From positions 110,084 to 174,083 of the forward strand of contig QKWP01000599.1 of NCBI GenBank assembly GCA_003550325.1: DNA of 64,000 bases. Reading direction: 5' to 3'. The stretch is from Gigaspora rosea (taxonomy: Eukaryota; Glomeromycota; Glomeromycetes; Diversisporales; Gigasporaceae). Below the pieces are notes generated by a model. It was given only the letters and a program-made list of their open reading frames with translations. It did not search any database and was not told the origin of the DNA. Position numbers and translations under genes: made by a program. Shown here in pieces: positions 47,544-58,114 of this stretch (position 1 is the first letter of the stretch; every line of letters starts with the position of its first letter).

Positions 47544-48315
47544 TGTCACGAGCTAAAAGGTAGATCGACGAAATTAGACGCAGTAAAATCTGTGATCAAG
47601 TACCAAAATTAAACAAACAAACCTAAAGAAAGAAATCGAGAATCAACAATTAGTTAAAAATAATTAAAAAGTATATAATATAGCCATCGTTACATATCAG
47701 CAGATTTACGGAATTGAAAATGGGCCCTAAAAATGGTCCCCAAAATTCGATTGTTTACAAAAATTCATTGGTAAGATAATGATCAGATGATCAACAAATA
47801 ACTAATCAATATAAATAAACCCATTAGATAAGCGCCAACCCATTAGATCTTAGAGATAAGAGAGATAAGGTGGTTTGATTTGCAAAATTATATGAAAATC
47901 GGGGTCTTGAAAAAAGGTCCAATTGTGTAAATCCGCTGATATGATTATAATCATATAGTACTTATCATCATAAACACCTTAGTTATAATGATTGTACTGG
48001 GATCCTTCCGTGATCAGAGACCAGTGATACTACCATGATCCTTTGTGATGAAAGATCGATTTATCCTTAAACCTCTTTAGTTCGTTAATCTAGCGAAAGT
48101 TATAAAAAATCTGTAATTTCCCTCTTGTAAAATATATCACATCCTACGAGATTCTAATATTCTTAACCTAATACATTCATAAATTACCCGATAAATATTT
48201 TAAGATCAATTTATTGTCAAATCACCAAAGTCACGCCTCTGTCGAGTTACATCAAATAATAAAACTCTTTATTTTTGTGTATTTCATATTAAAGGATACA
48301 CTTCTGCCCGTAACA
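47544..48315 (+). repeat. 3' LTR, 772 bp including a 252-bp MITE
   Basis: Matches the 5' LTR on both sides of the insertion at 47693-47944, which accounts for the whole length difference. Confidence 0.82.
47693..47944. mobile_element. 252-bp MITE in the 3' LTR
   Basis: TIRs catatcagc-a-gatttac and inverse gtaaatc-c-gctgatatg. TTA occurs on both sides (47690-47692, 47945-47947) while the uninterrupted 5' LTR has it once, so a 3-bp TTA duplication is demonstrated by the paired LTR. A 3-bp TWA target fits PIF/Harbinger-type MITEs. It inserted after the retrotransposon did. Confidence 0.82.
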
Positions 48316-48925
48316 ATATAAAAGTTACTCTGATGTTAATTCTTCAAATTGCAGGGAGCGATTCTTTATACAATATATACTTTAACTAAAATGACCTGAT
48401 TACCAAGATTGAGATAAAAGAATCGACTGTCTACAAGAATTTTGTAATGGGATTTCACTAAACATGGATAAAGCAACCATTACCTGAAAAAATAAGTTAA
48501 GATTTGCTAATTATAGAAATGTAATAAAAAAATAGTTTGTACATGTAAATTCATTAATGGTAAATTGTAATCAAATTTAACTTTAAAAGAAGTTCTGAAT
48601 ATATTGTAGCGAACTGTCTTTTTTACGCTTTATCATAGGTGTCTTATTAAACTTCATCAATTAATTCATAATTAAGTCGGGAAATATAATTTTTATACTT
48701 ATTTAGAGCAATATAGAGAAATAATTTTTATATTTATTTAGTGCAATATAGAAAATTATCTTTGTTTTATCCAATTATTCGATATATGGGGTCTTTGCCT
48801 TGAAAATGACCTTACGGGACTATGTAGATCTTATGAATAAAACCGATTTAGTCTTCTTATATGATGCCTTAGATTATGATTTGCCGAGAAAATGCAAATT
48901 GTAACAAATTTGGCGGTTGATCGCA
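48316..48925. other. intergenic, no gene seen
   Basis: A+T-rich, with a short near-duplication of aatataattttttatacttatttagtgcaatatagaaa around 48690-48760. Confidence 0.4.
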
Positions 48926-48953
48926 TGATTTGTCTCCGCTTTAGACGACCCCC
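48926..48953. repeat. solitary element end (ctccgctttagacgaccccc)
   Basis: Matches the terminal inverted repeats of the MITE at 49528-49807; the rest of this copy is not recognisable. Confidence 0.5.
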
Positions 48954-49006
48954 AACCTGAGTTGATCCGGGTTGATTACACTTTAACAATTTTATAAACT
49001 CACACT

Positions 49007-49116
49007 TAGGGTTGTTAATGGAATACTCCAGACACTAATAAAACATATAACCCTGAAGTGCTCCGGAGTGGGTTATATGTTTTATTATTGACTGGAATGC
49101 TCCATTAACAACCCTA
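49007..49116. mobile_element. 110-bp hAT MITE with perfect 8-bp duplication
   Basis: Starts TAGGGTTGTTAATGGAATAC and ends with the inverse ..CATTAACAACCCTA; foldback almost along its whole length. Flanked by CTCACACT on both sides (48999-49006 and 49117-49124), exact. Confidence 0.9.
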
Positions 49117-49527
49117 CTCACACTGCTTTAGTTAATCTTAATTTGCACTAGTAATTGTAATCTAATATTAATAATTCGAACCACCATATCATTAAAAAGT
49201 GAACAAACATAATTCATTTAAATCTGTTCCGATTGTTATTATTTAGTAATCAAGTTTATATTTAGAATATGTTTAGCTTTTTATTCTGGTCTAATAGTAG
49301 TGCCTTTTGTCTTTAGAAATAATTATGAAAGCTTTTTCTTCCAAAAAATTATCATTCAAAACTATTTCAAATATCTTTTTTGAAAATAGCTGTAAATTAT
49401 ACCCTTAGGCTAGATTAATATTATTATTAACGCTTATAAATGATGCGCTTGGTGTTACTCTAAATTACTTTTTCTGGTAAATTTTAGTTTATTTTTGGTA
49501 ATTGATTTTCATTGACTTAACTTTTTT

Positions 49528-49807
49528 GGGGGTCATCTAAAGCGGAGGCAAATTCACGTGATCACAGCCAATCAAATTACAGAATTTTGATGATCGCCGG
49601 CGAAGCAAAAAACGAAAAACCTAAAAATACAAAAAACGGCAGTCTAAACCTACCTCAGGTAGGTTAAGTAAAAATATCGGGAAGGCAATTTTGCTTATAT
49701 ATAACTATCTAAAACCCAGCCTAACCCTAATATAAGATGACCCTAACCCTAAAGTTAATCGAGAAAATTATTAAGAAATATGAGTTGCCCCCGCTTTAGA
49801 CGTCCCC
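49528..49807. mobile_element. 280-bp MITE with telomere-like core
   Basis: TIRs GGGGGTCATCTAAAGCGGAG and GGGG-ACGTCTAAAGCGG (inverse at the right), lying in T-runs on both sides. The interior includes gcctaaccctaa and accctaaccctaaag. Confidence 0.7.
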
Positions 49808-51014
49808 TTTTTTTGGAAATTTTGGGTTTCACAAATTTAAACCGATTGTAGTCTATACTCTATTCTCTGCGCTTGCGCTTGCGAATGAGATTGCGCTTGC
49901 GTAAGAGCAGTGCATGCGAAGCGCTGCACAAGCTCAAGCGCTCTCAAAATTTTTCGCTTATTGAAGATTGGTTGTATATATAGAATAAATTGCGATTAAA
50001 AAGGTCCGATTTTTCTAAAATGCACGAATAAAATAATGCATATCTTAATTACTAAATATAAGACAATTACCTAACCTTAATTGGTAAAAAAAATATGAGA
50101 TAGTTGCATAAATAACGATTATAAGGAAATCCGTTATCATTAAAATGCATAAATAAATTAACAAAAATATTGCATATAATTACCAAATAAAAACAACCAC
50201 CTAACCTTTATTAGACAAAAATTAATTATTATAATTTAGTTTAAAAAGCTCAATAATCGATAAAAATACTATTCATTATTAATTTGTATTTACTATTTTT
50301 TTTCACTTATTGATATTTTAAAACATGCACGCCTCATGAACATTAACACTATGAATTTGCCGAAAGTAGAGTTCCAATCCATAAATATCCAGTGTTGTAA
50401 ACTTTTTTAATTGTTATTTTTCTTTTGTGTAATTCTGCCTCGTACATAGTTAGGATATTTTGCCCTGAACAAAGTGTTTCTTTTTATAAGAAAGGTAGTA
50501 GTTTCGGACCCCAAATCTAAGTTCTGGGCCACGAACAATGATTTGGAACCATAGATCCTGGTCTGGGACCAAAATAGTTCGAAGCTTAAGATAGTGGTCT
50601 TGAACTTTTTATATTCAAAATGTATAAATACAATGCTTGAGTAAATAAAAAGGGCATAATTCATTTTACTCAAACAAAACAATTTCGTAATTCTCACCAA
50701 TAATCAATAACCCAATCTAACCTTAAAACCTGATTTATCCCAATTTAGCATAAACCCATACCATCCTACTTTGCATCTGGAATTTCGGCCGATTCTGAAT
50801 CAGCCACCTAGCCCAAATTCAGATTAAGATAATTAACCTTAAACCTCGACGCGCATACATAACTATTACTCATTGTAATTCGATATGTAAAACAATGCCA
50901 TCTAACTCAGATATACGAATTAAAAAAACAGATATCCAGTATTATTTTCAATTTTTTTTGTTTCATTTTTTTTTTGAATTTCTTATTTTGATATAGTTTG
51001 TGACGCAGTTAGGT
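49808..51014. other. intergenic with iterated gcgcttgcg cluster
   Basis: 49865-49940 repeats gcgcttgcg/gcgaagcgc words; the rest is A+T-rich. The minus frame at 50700-50407 is not supported as a gene. Confidence 0.4.
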
Positions 51015-51290
51015 GATTAAAGCTTCAATCGAGAGGTTGAAGTTTCAAGTGAGTGATTAAAACTCCAATCGAATGATTAAAGCTCCAATCACGAATTGAA
51101 GCTCCAAGTGGGTGATTAAACTCTAATCGAGAGATTAAGCTCAAATAGAGATTGAAACTGTTTAACCGTTTAAAAATTGCTCTATAGTTCCGGGCAAATT
51201 ATGTTTTAATACCGGCCAAATTAAACGGTTAAACAGTTAAACAATTAAACGATTAGGAAAATTTTAGGTGGTTCCGATCCCTAAGCTCCA
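51015..51290. repeat. iterated gattaaagctccaatcga and aaacggttaaacagtt motifs
   Basis: About eight imperfect 18-20-bp direct repeats (gattaaagctccaatcga type) are followed by an inverted repeat (actgtttaaccgttta .. aaacggttaaacagtt). The right edge ggttccgatccctaa looks like a hAT terminus, but no left partner was found. Confidence 0.5.
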
Positions 51291-52215
51291 AGCGAGGGAT
51301 TAAAAAACCCACAGGAATTAAAGATAGATAAGGATGTTGCTTCAGTCTGTGAAGGAAAGAAAGATTATTAAAACGATTGTTAATAATTGTGGATAGTATT
51401 TAGTATTATTAAATAATCTGACATATAAATTTTTCTAATAAAGGGAAACCTATAACCTGTAATTATGTGTGTTAGTTTTTTGATTTAAACCATTTAACCT
51501 TAACCACTATTTGTTCACGATCGAAGCTAAACTCCTATCAGCTCTCCCATTGGTTGTAACACCAGATATAGCTTATCGGATAAATGGATGAAGGAATTGA
51601 AACTCTACACTTAACAAAGTTACTTAAAGACCAGAAAACAAAACTGAAAAAACCAAATATAAAGAACCTATTCATACCCATAATCGTGATTCTTTTATTA
51701 ATACTTAACATTACATCACGAATTTCAAAAATTAATCGGAACCCAATCACTTAAGATTAAACCAAAATTCCAGCAAAAGCTATTAGAAGATCAAATTTCA
51801 TTATTACACTAAAACGAAAAAGAATTACAACACAATAAAATAGGAATCAAAAGTCAAATTAACTATTAGCATTTTAGAATGACAACAATATAAAAAAAAA
51901 TATGGATAACTAAACTCCCAGCGCATGGGCAGGCGCATGACTTGTTTGAACATCTAATTTCCGTTGATATAATTAAAGTTTATTTTTCTATTACTATGTC
52001 CCTGCATTATTAGATGACATACTAAAATTTCATTATACAATAAACTCAATAACCAAAAAAAAACATCTAGTACGATAGTGAAATGACTATAATATTGTAT
52101 TAATATTTTGTATAAATTAAGCCACATTCATTTGAGTACGATCTTGTAGAAATACTTTTCGCAAAAACGTTCGCGATCAACTTATTTTAGTCGACTGATT
52201 ATCCGCGGTATATAT
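51291..52215. other. intergenic, no gene seen
   Basis: A+T-rich. Minus frame 51750-51538 has no recognisable features. Confidence 0.4.
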
Positions 52216-52389
52216 AGTGTTGTACATTGTACAAAATTGGAATTTAGACACCTTTGGGATTGGACATACAATCAAATATCCAATTGTGATTTTTGCATAT
52301 TTTGCCAATTGGATCTTTGATGTCCAATGTCCAACCAAACCATTGGACGTCCAATGTCCAATCCAGATCATTGGACATGACAACTCTGT
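52216..52389. mobile_element. 174-bp MITE with iterated ttggacatt motif
   Basis: Repeated tccaatgtcc/attggac words at both ends; flanked by gtatatat (52208-52215) and gtatatct (52390-52397), a near-perfect 8-bp duplication. The terminal repeats match only roughly. Confidence 0.5.
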
Positions 52390-52877
52390 GTATATCTGTT
52401 ATATTTTATATGGCCCAATAAAAGACTTATAAGTTGTCTTCTACAGTAAATGAAATTCTCTAGGAATAAGATCTTCTTTTTATGATTCTTTTGCATGGTG
52501 ACCGTTGTTACTTTGTTAAAGATATGAATGTGGTTTATTAGTGAAATGCTAAACATATAAATAAATTACCTGGGCAATTGATTTATACCAGTCAATCAGA
52601 CAAATTTCTTCTTTTGACCTCAATTGTTGGTCACACTGGATTTGTTCATTGAACTTCGTCAACTTGAGGTTACCAGTTCTATCTATAAGTTGCATCACAT
52701 AAAACGATACTTAACTTCTTATATATTTTCATCTACACAAAACTAATTTCATGGCATCAAAAATATTATGAGCACTATGCCGAATTAATAGAGGAAACTT
52801 TTAATAATTAAATAATGAATTTTATTCTTTATACGATTTTTTGCTGTCCCTACGCAGTGCACTTACGGAGGGTTGAC
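52390..52877. other. intergenic, no gene seen
   Basis: No coding frame or repeat recognised between two MITEs. Confidence 0.4.
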
Positions 52878-53105
52878 CAGTGTTTAAAATTCAATTTTCT
52901 CAGTGTTCTCAGAGAATATTACACACTTTTTGGGAACATAAATTATTAAAATATGTTCTCTATTTGGGAACATTCAATAAATTCTTTTAATATTAAAAAA
53001 ATTTTAATTTTCCTATATAAAGAACATTAAAATTTTACTAAGAACTTTAAGAAATTAAAAATGTTCTTTTGAGAACATAAAACCAATTTTGAATTTTAAA
53101 CACTG
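52878..53105. mobile_element. 228-bp hAT-like MITE with perfect 8-bp duplication
   Basis: TIRs CAGTGTTTAAAATTCAA and inverse; iterated gttctc/gagaac and gaacat motifs inside. Flanked by GGGTTGAC at 52870-52877 and 53106-53113, exact. Confidence 0.9.
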
Positions 53106-53113
53106 GGGTTGAC

Positions 53114-54580
53114 TGTAATGATAAAGATGTTTGCTCAAGCATTAATCGTAATACTTAAGCACCAACACGACATAAATTAATCACATTGACGAAGACACGT
53201 GAACATATTTCAGTCATATTATCATCCATGTTATCGGTCTTCAACATCAATTCTATCGGTCTTCAAAAATGGTTGCGCTATCTCAATAATTTAGCTAATC
53301 GCATCGAGCGTCCCTTAAACTTTTATTTCCATATTTAAAATTGTAATTAAGTTCAAAGCTATTCATCTCTCTCTATCTAATCAAACATTTAATTTAGTAC
53401 TTAAACATTTTTTAAACTAGAATCCAGGCGTGTTTCACCCTGACATATTGTTATTAGTCTAATTTTTAACAAGTTAATATCTACATCCAAAACTTATATC
53501 CTGATAGTTTATGAACTAAAATGATCTCGGATTTCGATTTAAATAAATATGCAGCTAAATCATTAATTACGTGCTGATAGTTAATATAATTTATGTTATC
53601 GATGAATTATTATTTAACACCTATATTTAACTTTTGAATATACATAATAGTTATTCTATACATGCTCACTGTAAATAATTAAATTTATAATTATTTGAAG
53701 CTTTATTTAGCACTAATATGCGTTTTCTTAAAATGAATATAAATAATATTCACGTACTAATAATTATTAATTAATTAACGATCATTCGAAATTTAAACTA
53801 AATTATTTGTAAATTCTTCGATATGTGTAATTTAACTTACTCCCTAGTGAATGACATGAATTATTGAAAATATTCTTATAAATAATTCATTGGAAGAAAG
53901 TAATCGAGCGATCTACTTACATTCTAGTTGTTGAGGTAATTTATATATTCTTTGAAATTCAAATTTAAAATGATTTACATACATTTATGAAATTATCAAA
54001 CAATAGCATGTAAACGAATATTAGTGTTTATAATTAAATTTATACTCTCTCACTGACGTAACTTATACGTCAATTTGAAGAATTATTCAGTATTAATCGT
54101 TGAACATTAACTTAATAATTAATGCATACAATAGAACTATTGGCTAATAGATAAGTTATATTTTAAAGTTAATACACGAATACTGCATACATAATCGAAC
54201 TAATTTTTTACTAATATATGTATTAATTTTAAATATGAGCAATCTATTTTATTGTCAATACTTGGTTAACACATGCATTAGAACTACCGTAATTACTCAC
54301 AAACTAGATGCAAATGTAAAGAAGTGCTTAATACTTATTGATAATGAGAACCACTAATATACATTTGGCCTTTACTTACATTCTCTCTCTCCCTCCCTCC
54401 CTCCACCTATTTATAAAATTTACTGCAATTTACTACTTTTACTACAGAACTTAAATAAATTATTTTATTTAATATATAATATAGAAATATACAGCTAATA
54501 ATTTACAGTTTTTACATTAACCACTTAATTTACATAACTACTTGATTCTAATTAATAATGCTATCGATATAATCAAATTA
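53114..54580. other. A+T-rich spacer, degenerate ~100-bp periodicity
   Basis: No gene. From about 53.5 to 54.3 kb, phrases such as tatactctctcactgacgtaa and aattaattaacga recur at irregular ~100-bp spacing, like a decayed form of the satellites at 36.3-38.8 kb. A CT-rich microsatellite (tctctctccctccctccctcc) lies at 54386-54409. Confidence 0.4.
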
Positions 54581-56180
54581 TTATTGACTTATTTTAAGAT
54601 TTGGATTGTTTGAGGTTAATTTAAACATGATATTATTACCATAAAGATCCAAAGAAGTCAACGTGGATTCTTGCCAAGTACATTTGCTAATGCTTTTCCT
54701 CCTTCGGATCCAAGATTATTAATTTGAAGATCCAAAAAAGTCAACGTGGAGTTCTTGCCAAGTGCATCTGCTAATTCTTTTCCTTCTTCTGATCCAAGAT
54801 TATTTTCACCAAGATTCAAATCTTTTAGCATGGAGTTCTTGCAAAGTGCATCTGCTAATGCATTTCCTCCTTCGAAACCAGTTTATTTTTTTCAAGATTC
54901 AAAGAATTCAGTGTAGAATTCTTGCAAAGTGCATCTGCTAATGTTTTTCCTCTTCTGATCCAAGATTATTATTCGTAAGATTCAAGAAGTCAGCGTGGAG
55001 TTCTTGCAAAGTGCATCTGCTAATGCTTTTCCTCCTTCGGATCCAAGATTATTATTCGTAAGATTCAAAGAAGTCAACGTAGAGTTCTTGCAAAGTGCAT
55101 CTGCTAATGCTTTTCCTGCTTCGATCCAAGGTCATTACGATGAAGATTCAAAAAAGTAAGCGTGGAGTTCTTGCAAAGTGCATTTGTTAATGCTTTTCCT
55201 CCTTCGGATCCAAGATTATAAAAGTAAAAATTCAAAGAAGTCAGCGTGGAGTTCTTGCAAAGTGCATCTGCTAATGCTTTTCCTGCTTCGGATCCAGGAT
55301 TATTATATCCAAGATCCAAAGTAGTCAGCATTGGAGTTCTTGCAAAGTGCATCTGCTAAAGCTTTTCCTGATCCAATATTATTTTCAACAAGATTCAAAT
55401 CTTTTAGCGTGGAGTTCTTGCAAAGCGCATCAGCTAATGCCTTTACTCCTTCTGATCCAAGATTACAACGCCTAAGATTCAAAGAAGTCAGCGTGGAGTT
55501 CTTGGAAAGTGCATCTGCAAAAAATGCTTTTCCTCCGTCGGATCCAAGATTATTGTACCCAGATTCAAAGAAGTCAGCGTGGAGTTCTTGCAAAGTGCAT
55601 ATGCTAATGCATTTCCTCCTCCGAATCCAAGTGGAGATTCAAAGAAGTTATGGTGGAATTCTTGCAAAGTGCATCTGCTAATGCTTTTCCTCCTTTGGAT
55701 TCAAGATTATTATTCCAAAGATTCAAAGAGGTCAGCGTGAAGTTCTTGCAAAGTGCATCTGCTAATGCTTTTCAGCTTCGGATCCAAGGTCATTACCATG
55801 AAGATTCAAAAAAGTAAGCGTGGAGTTCTTGCAAAGTGCATTTGCTAATACTTTTCCTCCTTCGGATCCAAGATTATTAAAGTCAAGATTCAAAGAAGTC
55901 AGCGTGGAGTTCTTGTAAAGTACCTTAGTTAGCTCGTTTAAATTTTCCAGTCCACATTTATAACATAAAAAATCCCAGGTTGAAGCGTTTTTTTTTGATC
56001 ATCAGGACTATGCTGACTGTTTACAAGAATTTCTTCAAAAAGTTCTAATGCTTTGAGAAATTTCTTTTGTCTGAAATATTCGTGTGCTACATTTCTCAAA
56101 TCCTCAAGAGTACTTTTATCTTGTACTGAAGTATTTAATTCATTGTGTCAGTTAAATAAAGCGGAGATGATGTAATTTCA
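54581..56180 (-). pseudogene. TPR-LRR (ribonuclease-inhibitor-like) protein, frameshifted
   Basis: Minus strand. The N-terminal part (56120-56010) reads EDLRNVAHEYFRQKKFLKAL then ELFEEILVNSQHSPDD, a TPR-like helix pair. It is followed by TWDFLCYKCGLENLNELTKV and then about 16 repeats of 28 residues (84 bp) with consensus LGSEGGKALADALCKNSTLT-SLNL, typical of ribonuclease-inhibitor-type LRRs. The C-terminus reads LDLYGNNIMFKLTSNNPNLK and stops at 54581-54583. Small indels shift the frame many times, so open pieces are short (for example 55593-55303 and 55352-55104). The start is uncertain: a frameshift or missing exon precedes 56150. The near-identical units imply recent amplification or concerted change. 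It may be a decaying gene or a gene damaged by assembly errors in the repeats. LRR solenoids of this type mediate protein binding. Confidence 0.8.
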
Positions 56181-56580
56181 AGCGAATTTCCGAGTGCTAT
56201 ATTGTTATGATGACTTGATAATGGCTGAAAAACTAAAAGAAAATATGAAAATACTACGTATGTATTTTATACGTATGTACTACATGTTAATCTCACCAAA
56301 TTTAAGGTTCGGTGTAAATCGCACGTTTATTTGCGCAGGTAATACAAACTCCTGGAGAGGAAAAAGCCAATCGGAGAGTGTAAATTTTGACGATTCTGGA
56401 TCAGCCCAACGAAGAAATGACGGGATGAAATTTTACATATAGTAACACTACTTTAACCCTATAGCCTCTAACGTTAAGGCCCTTACCCTAATTTTTATCT
56501 CACGTACTTGGTTTATTTACAAAATCGGATTTCAGTTTTTGGTTTATATTACCCGCGCAAATAAGTAAAATGGTACGTAC
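56181..56580. other. intergenic upstream of the LRR gene
   Basis: Probable promoter region of the minus-strand LRR gene. A plus-strand frame at 56194-56442 lacks recognisable features. Contains ttaaccctatagcctctaacgttaaggcccttaccctaa-like words, possibly another decayed copy of the telomere-like core. Confidence 0.35.
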
Positions 56581-56611
56581 ACTAGCAATTAGCCCGTGCC
56601 TCCGGCACGGG
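56581..56611 (-). mobile_element. Helitron-like 3' terminus
   Basis: Minus strand: 8-bp G+C-rich stem cccgtgcc / ggcacggg with a 3-base loop, a 7-base spacer, then CTAG and T. Stronger stem than the one at 30849-30878 but identical spacing and orientation. The element would extend to higher coordinates, over the satellite and possibly the BTB-BACK-TLD gene; its 5' end is not identified. Confidence 0.55.
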
Positions 56612-56714
56612 GTTAAGGGATTATGCCGGTAGTCAATTTAAACTATCGCGGTTTGATCAAATTTGTAGATCGTTGCACACAAGTACATCATTTTGCAAAC
56701 CGCTGGTTAATCAT

Positions 56715-57560
56715 ACATTTTTTTGAAACACAATCGCAGAATTAAACTTCATACTTATCCTAGTAATTTATTGAACGACTAAATGATTACAGTAATCATA
56801 CATCGTCTTGAAACACAATCGTTAAAGTGAACAGAATTAAACTTCATATTTATGCTGATGAATTTATTGAATGAAAAAATGATTACGGTTAATTATACAT
56901 TGTAGAGGTCCAATAAATCCGTCATCCGTTTATCCCTATCTGAATATCTGTTATCAGATAATTATTCAGATAGGCGCTATCTGGATTGGAACCTAATACA
57001 TTGTTTTGAAAAACGATCGTTAAAGTGAACTGAATTAAACTTCATACTCACACTGGTAATTTATTAAATGATTAAATGATTATATTATGTTAATACATTG
57101 TCCTGAAACACAATCGTTAAAGTAAACAGAATTAAACTTAATACTCATCCTGGTAATTTATTGCAGCATTAAATGATTTCGGTTAATAATACATTCCCTT
57201 GGAACACAATCGTTAAAGTTGACAGAATTAAGCTTCATACTTATCCTAGTAATTTATTGAACGACTAAACGATTACAGTAATCATACATCGCCTTGTAAC
57301 ACAATCGTTAAAGTGAACATAAATAAACTTCATACTCACCCTGGCAATTTATTGAACGATTAAATGATTATGGTTTATCATACATCGTCTTGAAACACAA
57401 TCATCAAAGTGAACAGAAATAAACTTCATACTCACCTTGATGATTTATTGAATGTTTAGATGATTCTCTTGAAACACAATTGTTAAAATGAACCGAATTA
57501 AACTTCATACTCACTCTGGTGATTTTATTGAATTATTATGATTACGGTTAATCATACATT
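56715..57560. repeat. ~96-bp satellite array
   Basis: attaaacttcatactcatcc recurs near 56743, 56838, 57037, 57133, 57228, 57325, 57420 and 57499, with ttgaaacacaatcgttaaag and aatttattgaacgattaaat in each unit. A 60-70-bp iterated insert (56925-56990, ccgtttatcc..atctgaatatctg) interrupts it. About eight copies. Confidence 0.75.
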
Positions 57561-57987
57561 GTCCAACACTTCAAATACAGAACTTTTAACGTTTATATTT
57601 TTTAGTCAAGCAAATTTTTAAAAATATAAATTTTTTTTTCATAACTACATTTGTACACAATAATCAGTGTTTTTATGGATATCACGCGCGAGCAACTACT
57701 GAGTCATCACGATCAACTAACATATGCACCATATTAATCGTGAATGATTACCCTAATGCACAACATATATCTTATTTTAAAATAAAATTCGTAAGAAAAA
57801 AAATAGAATACAGGACAAATGTACGATACGAATATACTTAGTCTTTATACAATATGCACACATATGCATGAATATTACGTAAGTTCATTGCAGAGCAATA
57901 ATGCCACCCCGTTTCCATATATATTAATCGGACCATCATCATGAAAAAGGATTATTTGGCACCGTTATCCCCAACTCTTGAGAGAGA

Positions 57988-57995
57988 TATATAAA
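57988..57995 (+). promoter_or_regulatory. TATA box of the BTB-BACK-TLD gene
   Basis: TATATAAA lies 120 bp upstream of the ATG at 58115 in a locally G+C-richer stretch with ctcttgagagaga beside it. Position is reasonable for a fungal TATA element; in A+T-rich DNA chance matches are common. Confidence 0.4.
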
Positions 57996-58114
57996 TTGAG
58001 TTGCATAATTGTGCAGAAGACATTCAAAGGGCACTTTTAATCTCCGTTACTTCAGTTGCTTACATATATTAACGCTTAACAGACAAAATTGTCATATTTC
58101 ATACTTGTTCAAAA

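Larger units (their letters stand above)
44954..48315 (+). mobile_element. gag-only LTR retrotransposon
   Basis: Two long terminal repeats (44954-45471, 47544-48315) enclose a decayed gag gene and no pol. A primer-binding-site-like tggtggtaactgtgagat starts 2 bases after the 5' LTR. Both LTRs begin TGTCA and end GTAACA. The internal region is only about 2.1 kb, so the copy is either a deletion derivative or a non-autonomous gag-bearing family. The flanking 5 bases (gctat, atata) do not match, so no target duplication is seen. Gag shape (retrotransposon-gag fold plus CCHC knuckle) fits Ty3/Gypsy. Confidence 0.82.

Noticed and set aside
50407-50700. 97-residue minus-strand gene
   Set aside because: No domain, no neighbours of the same kind, composition like the surrounding intergenic DNA.
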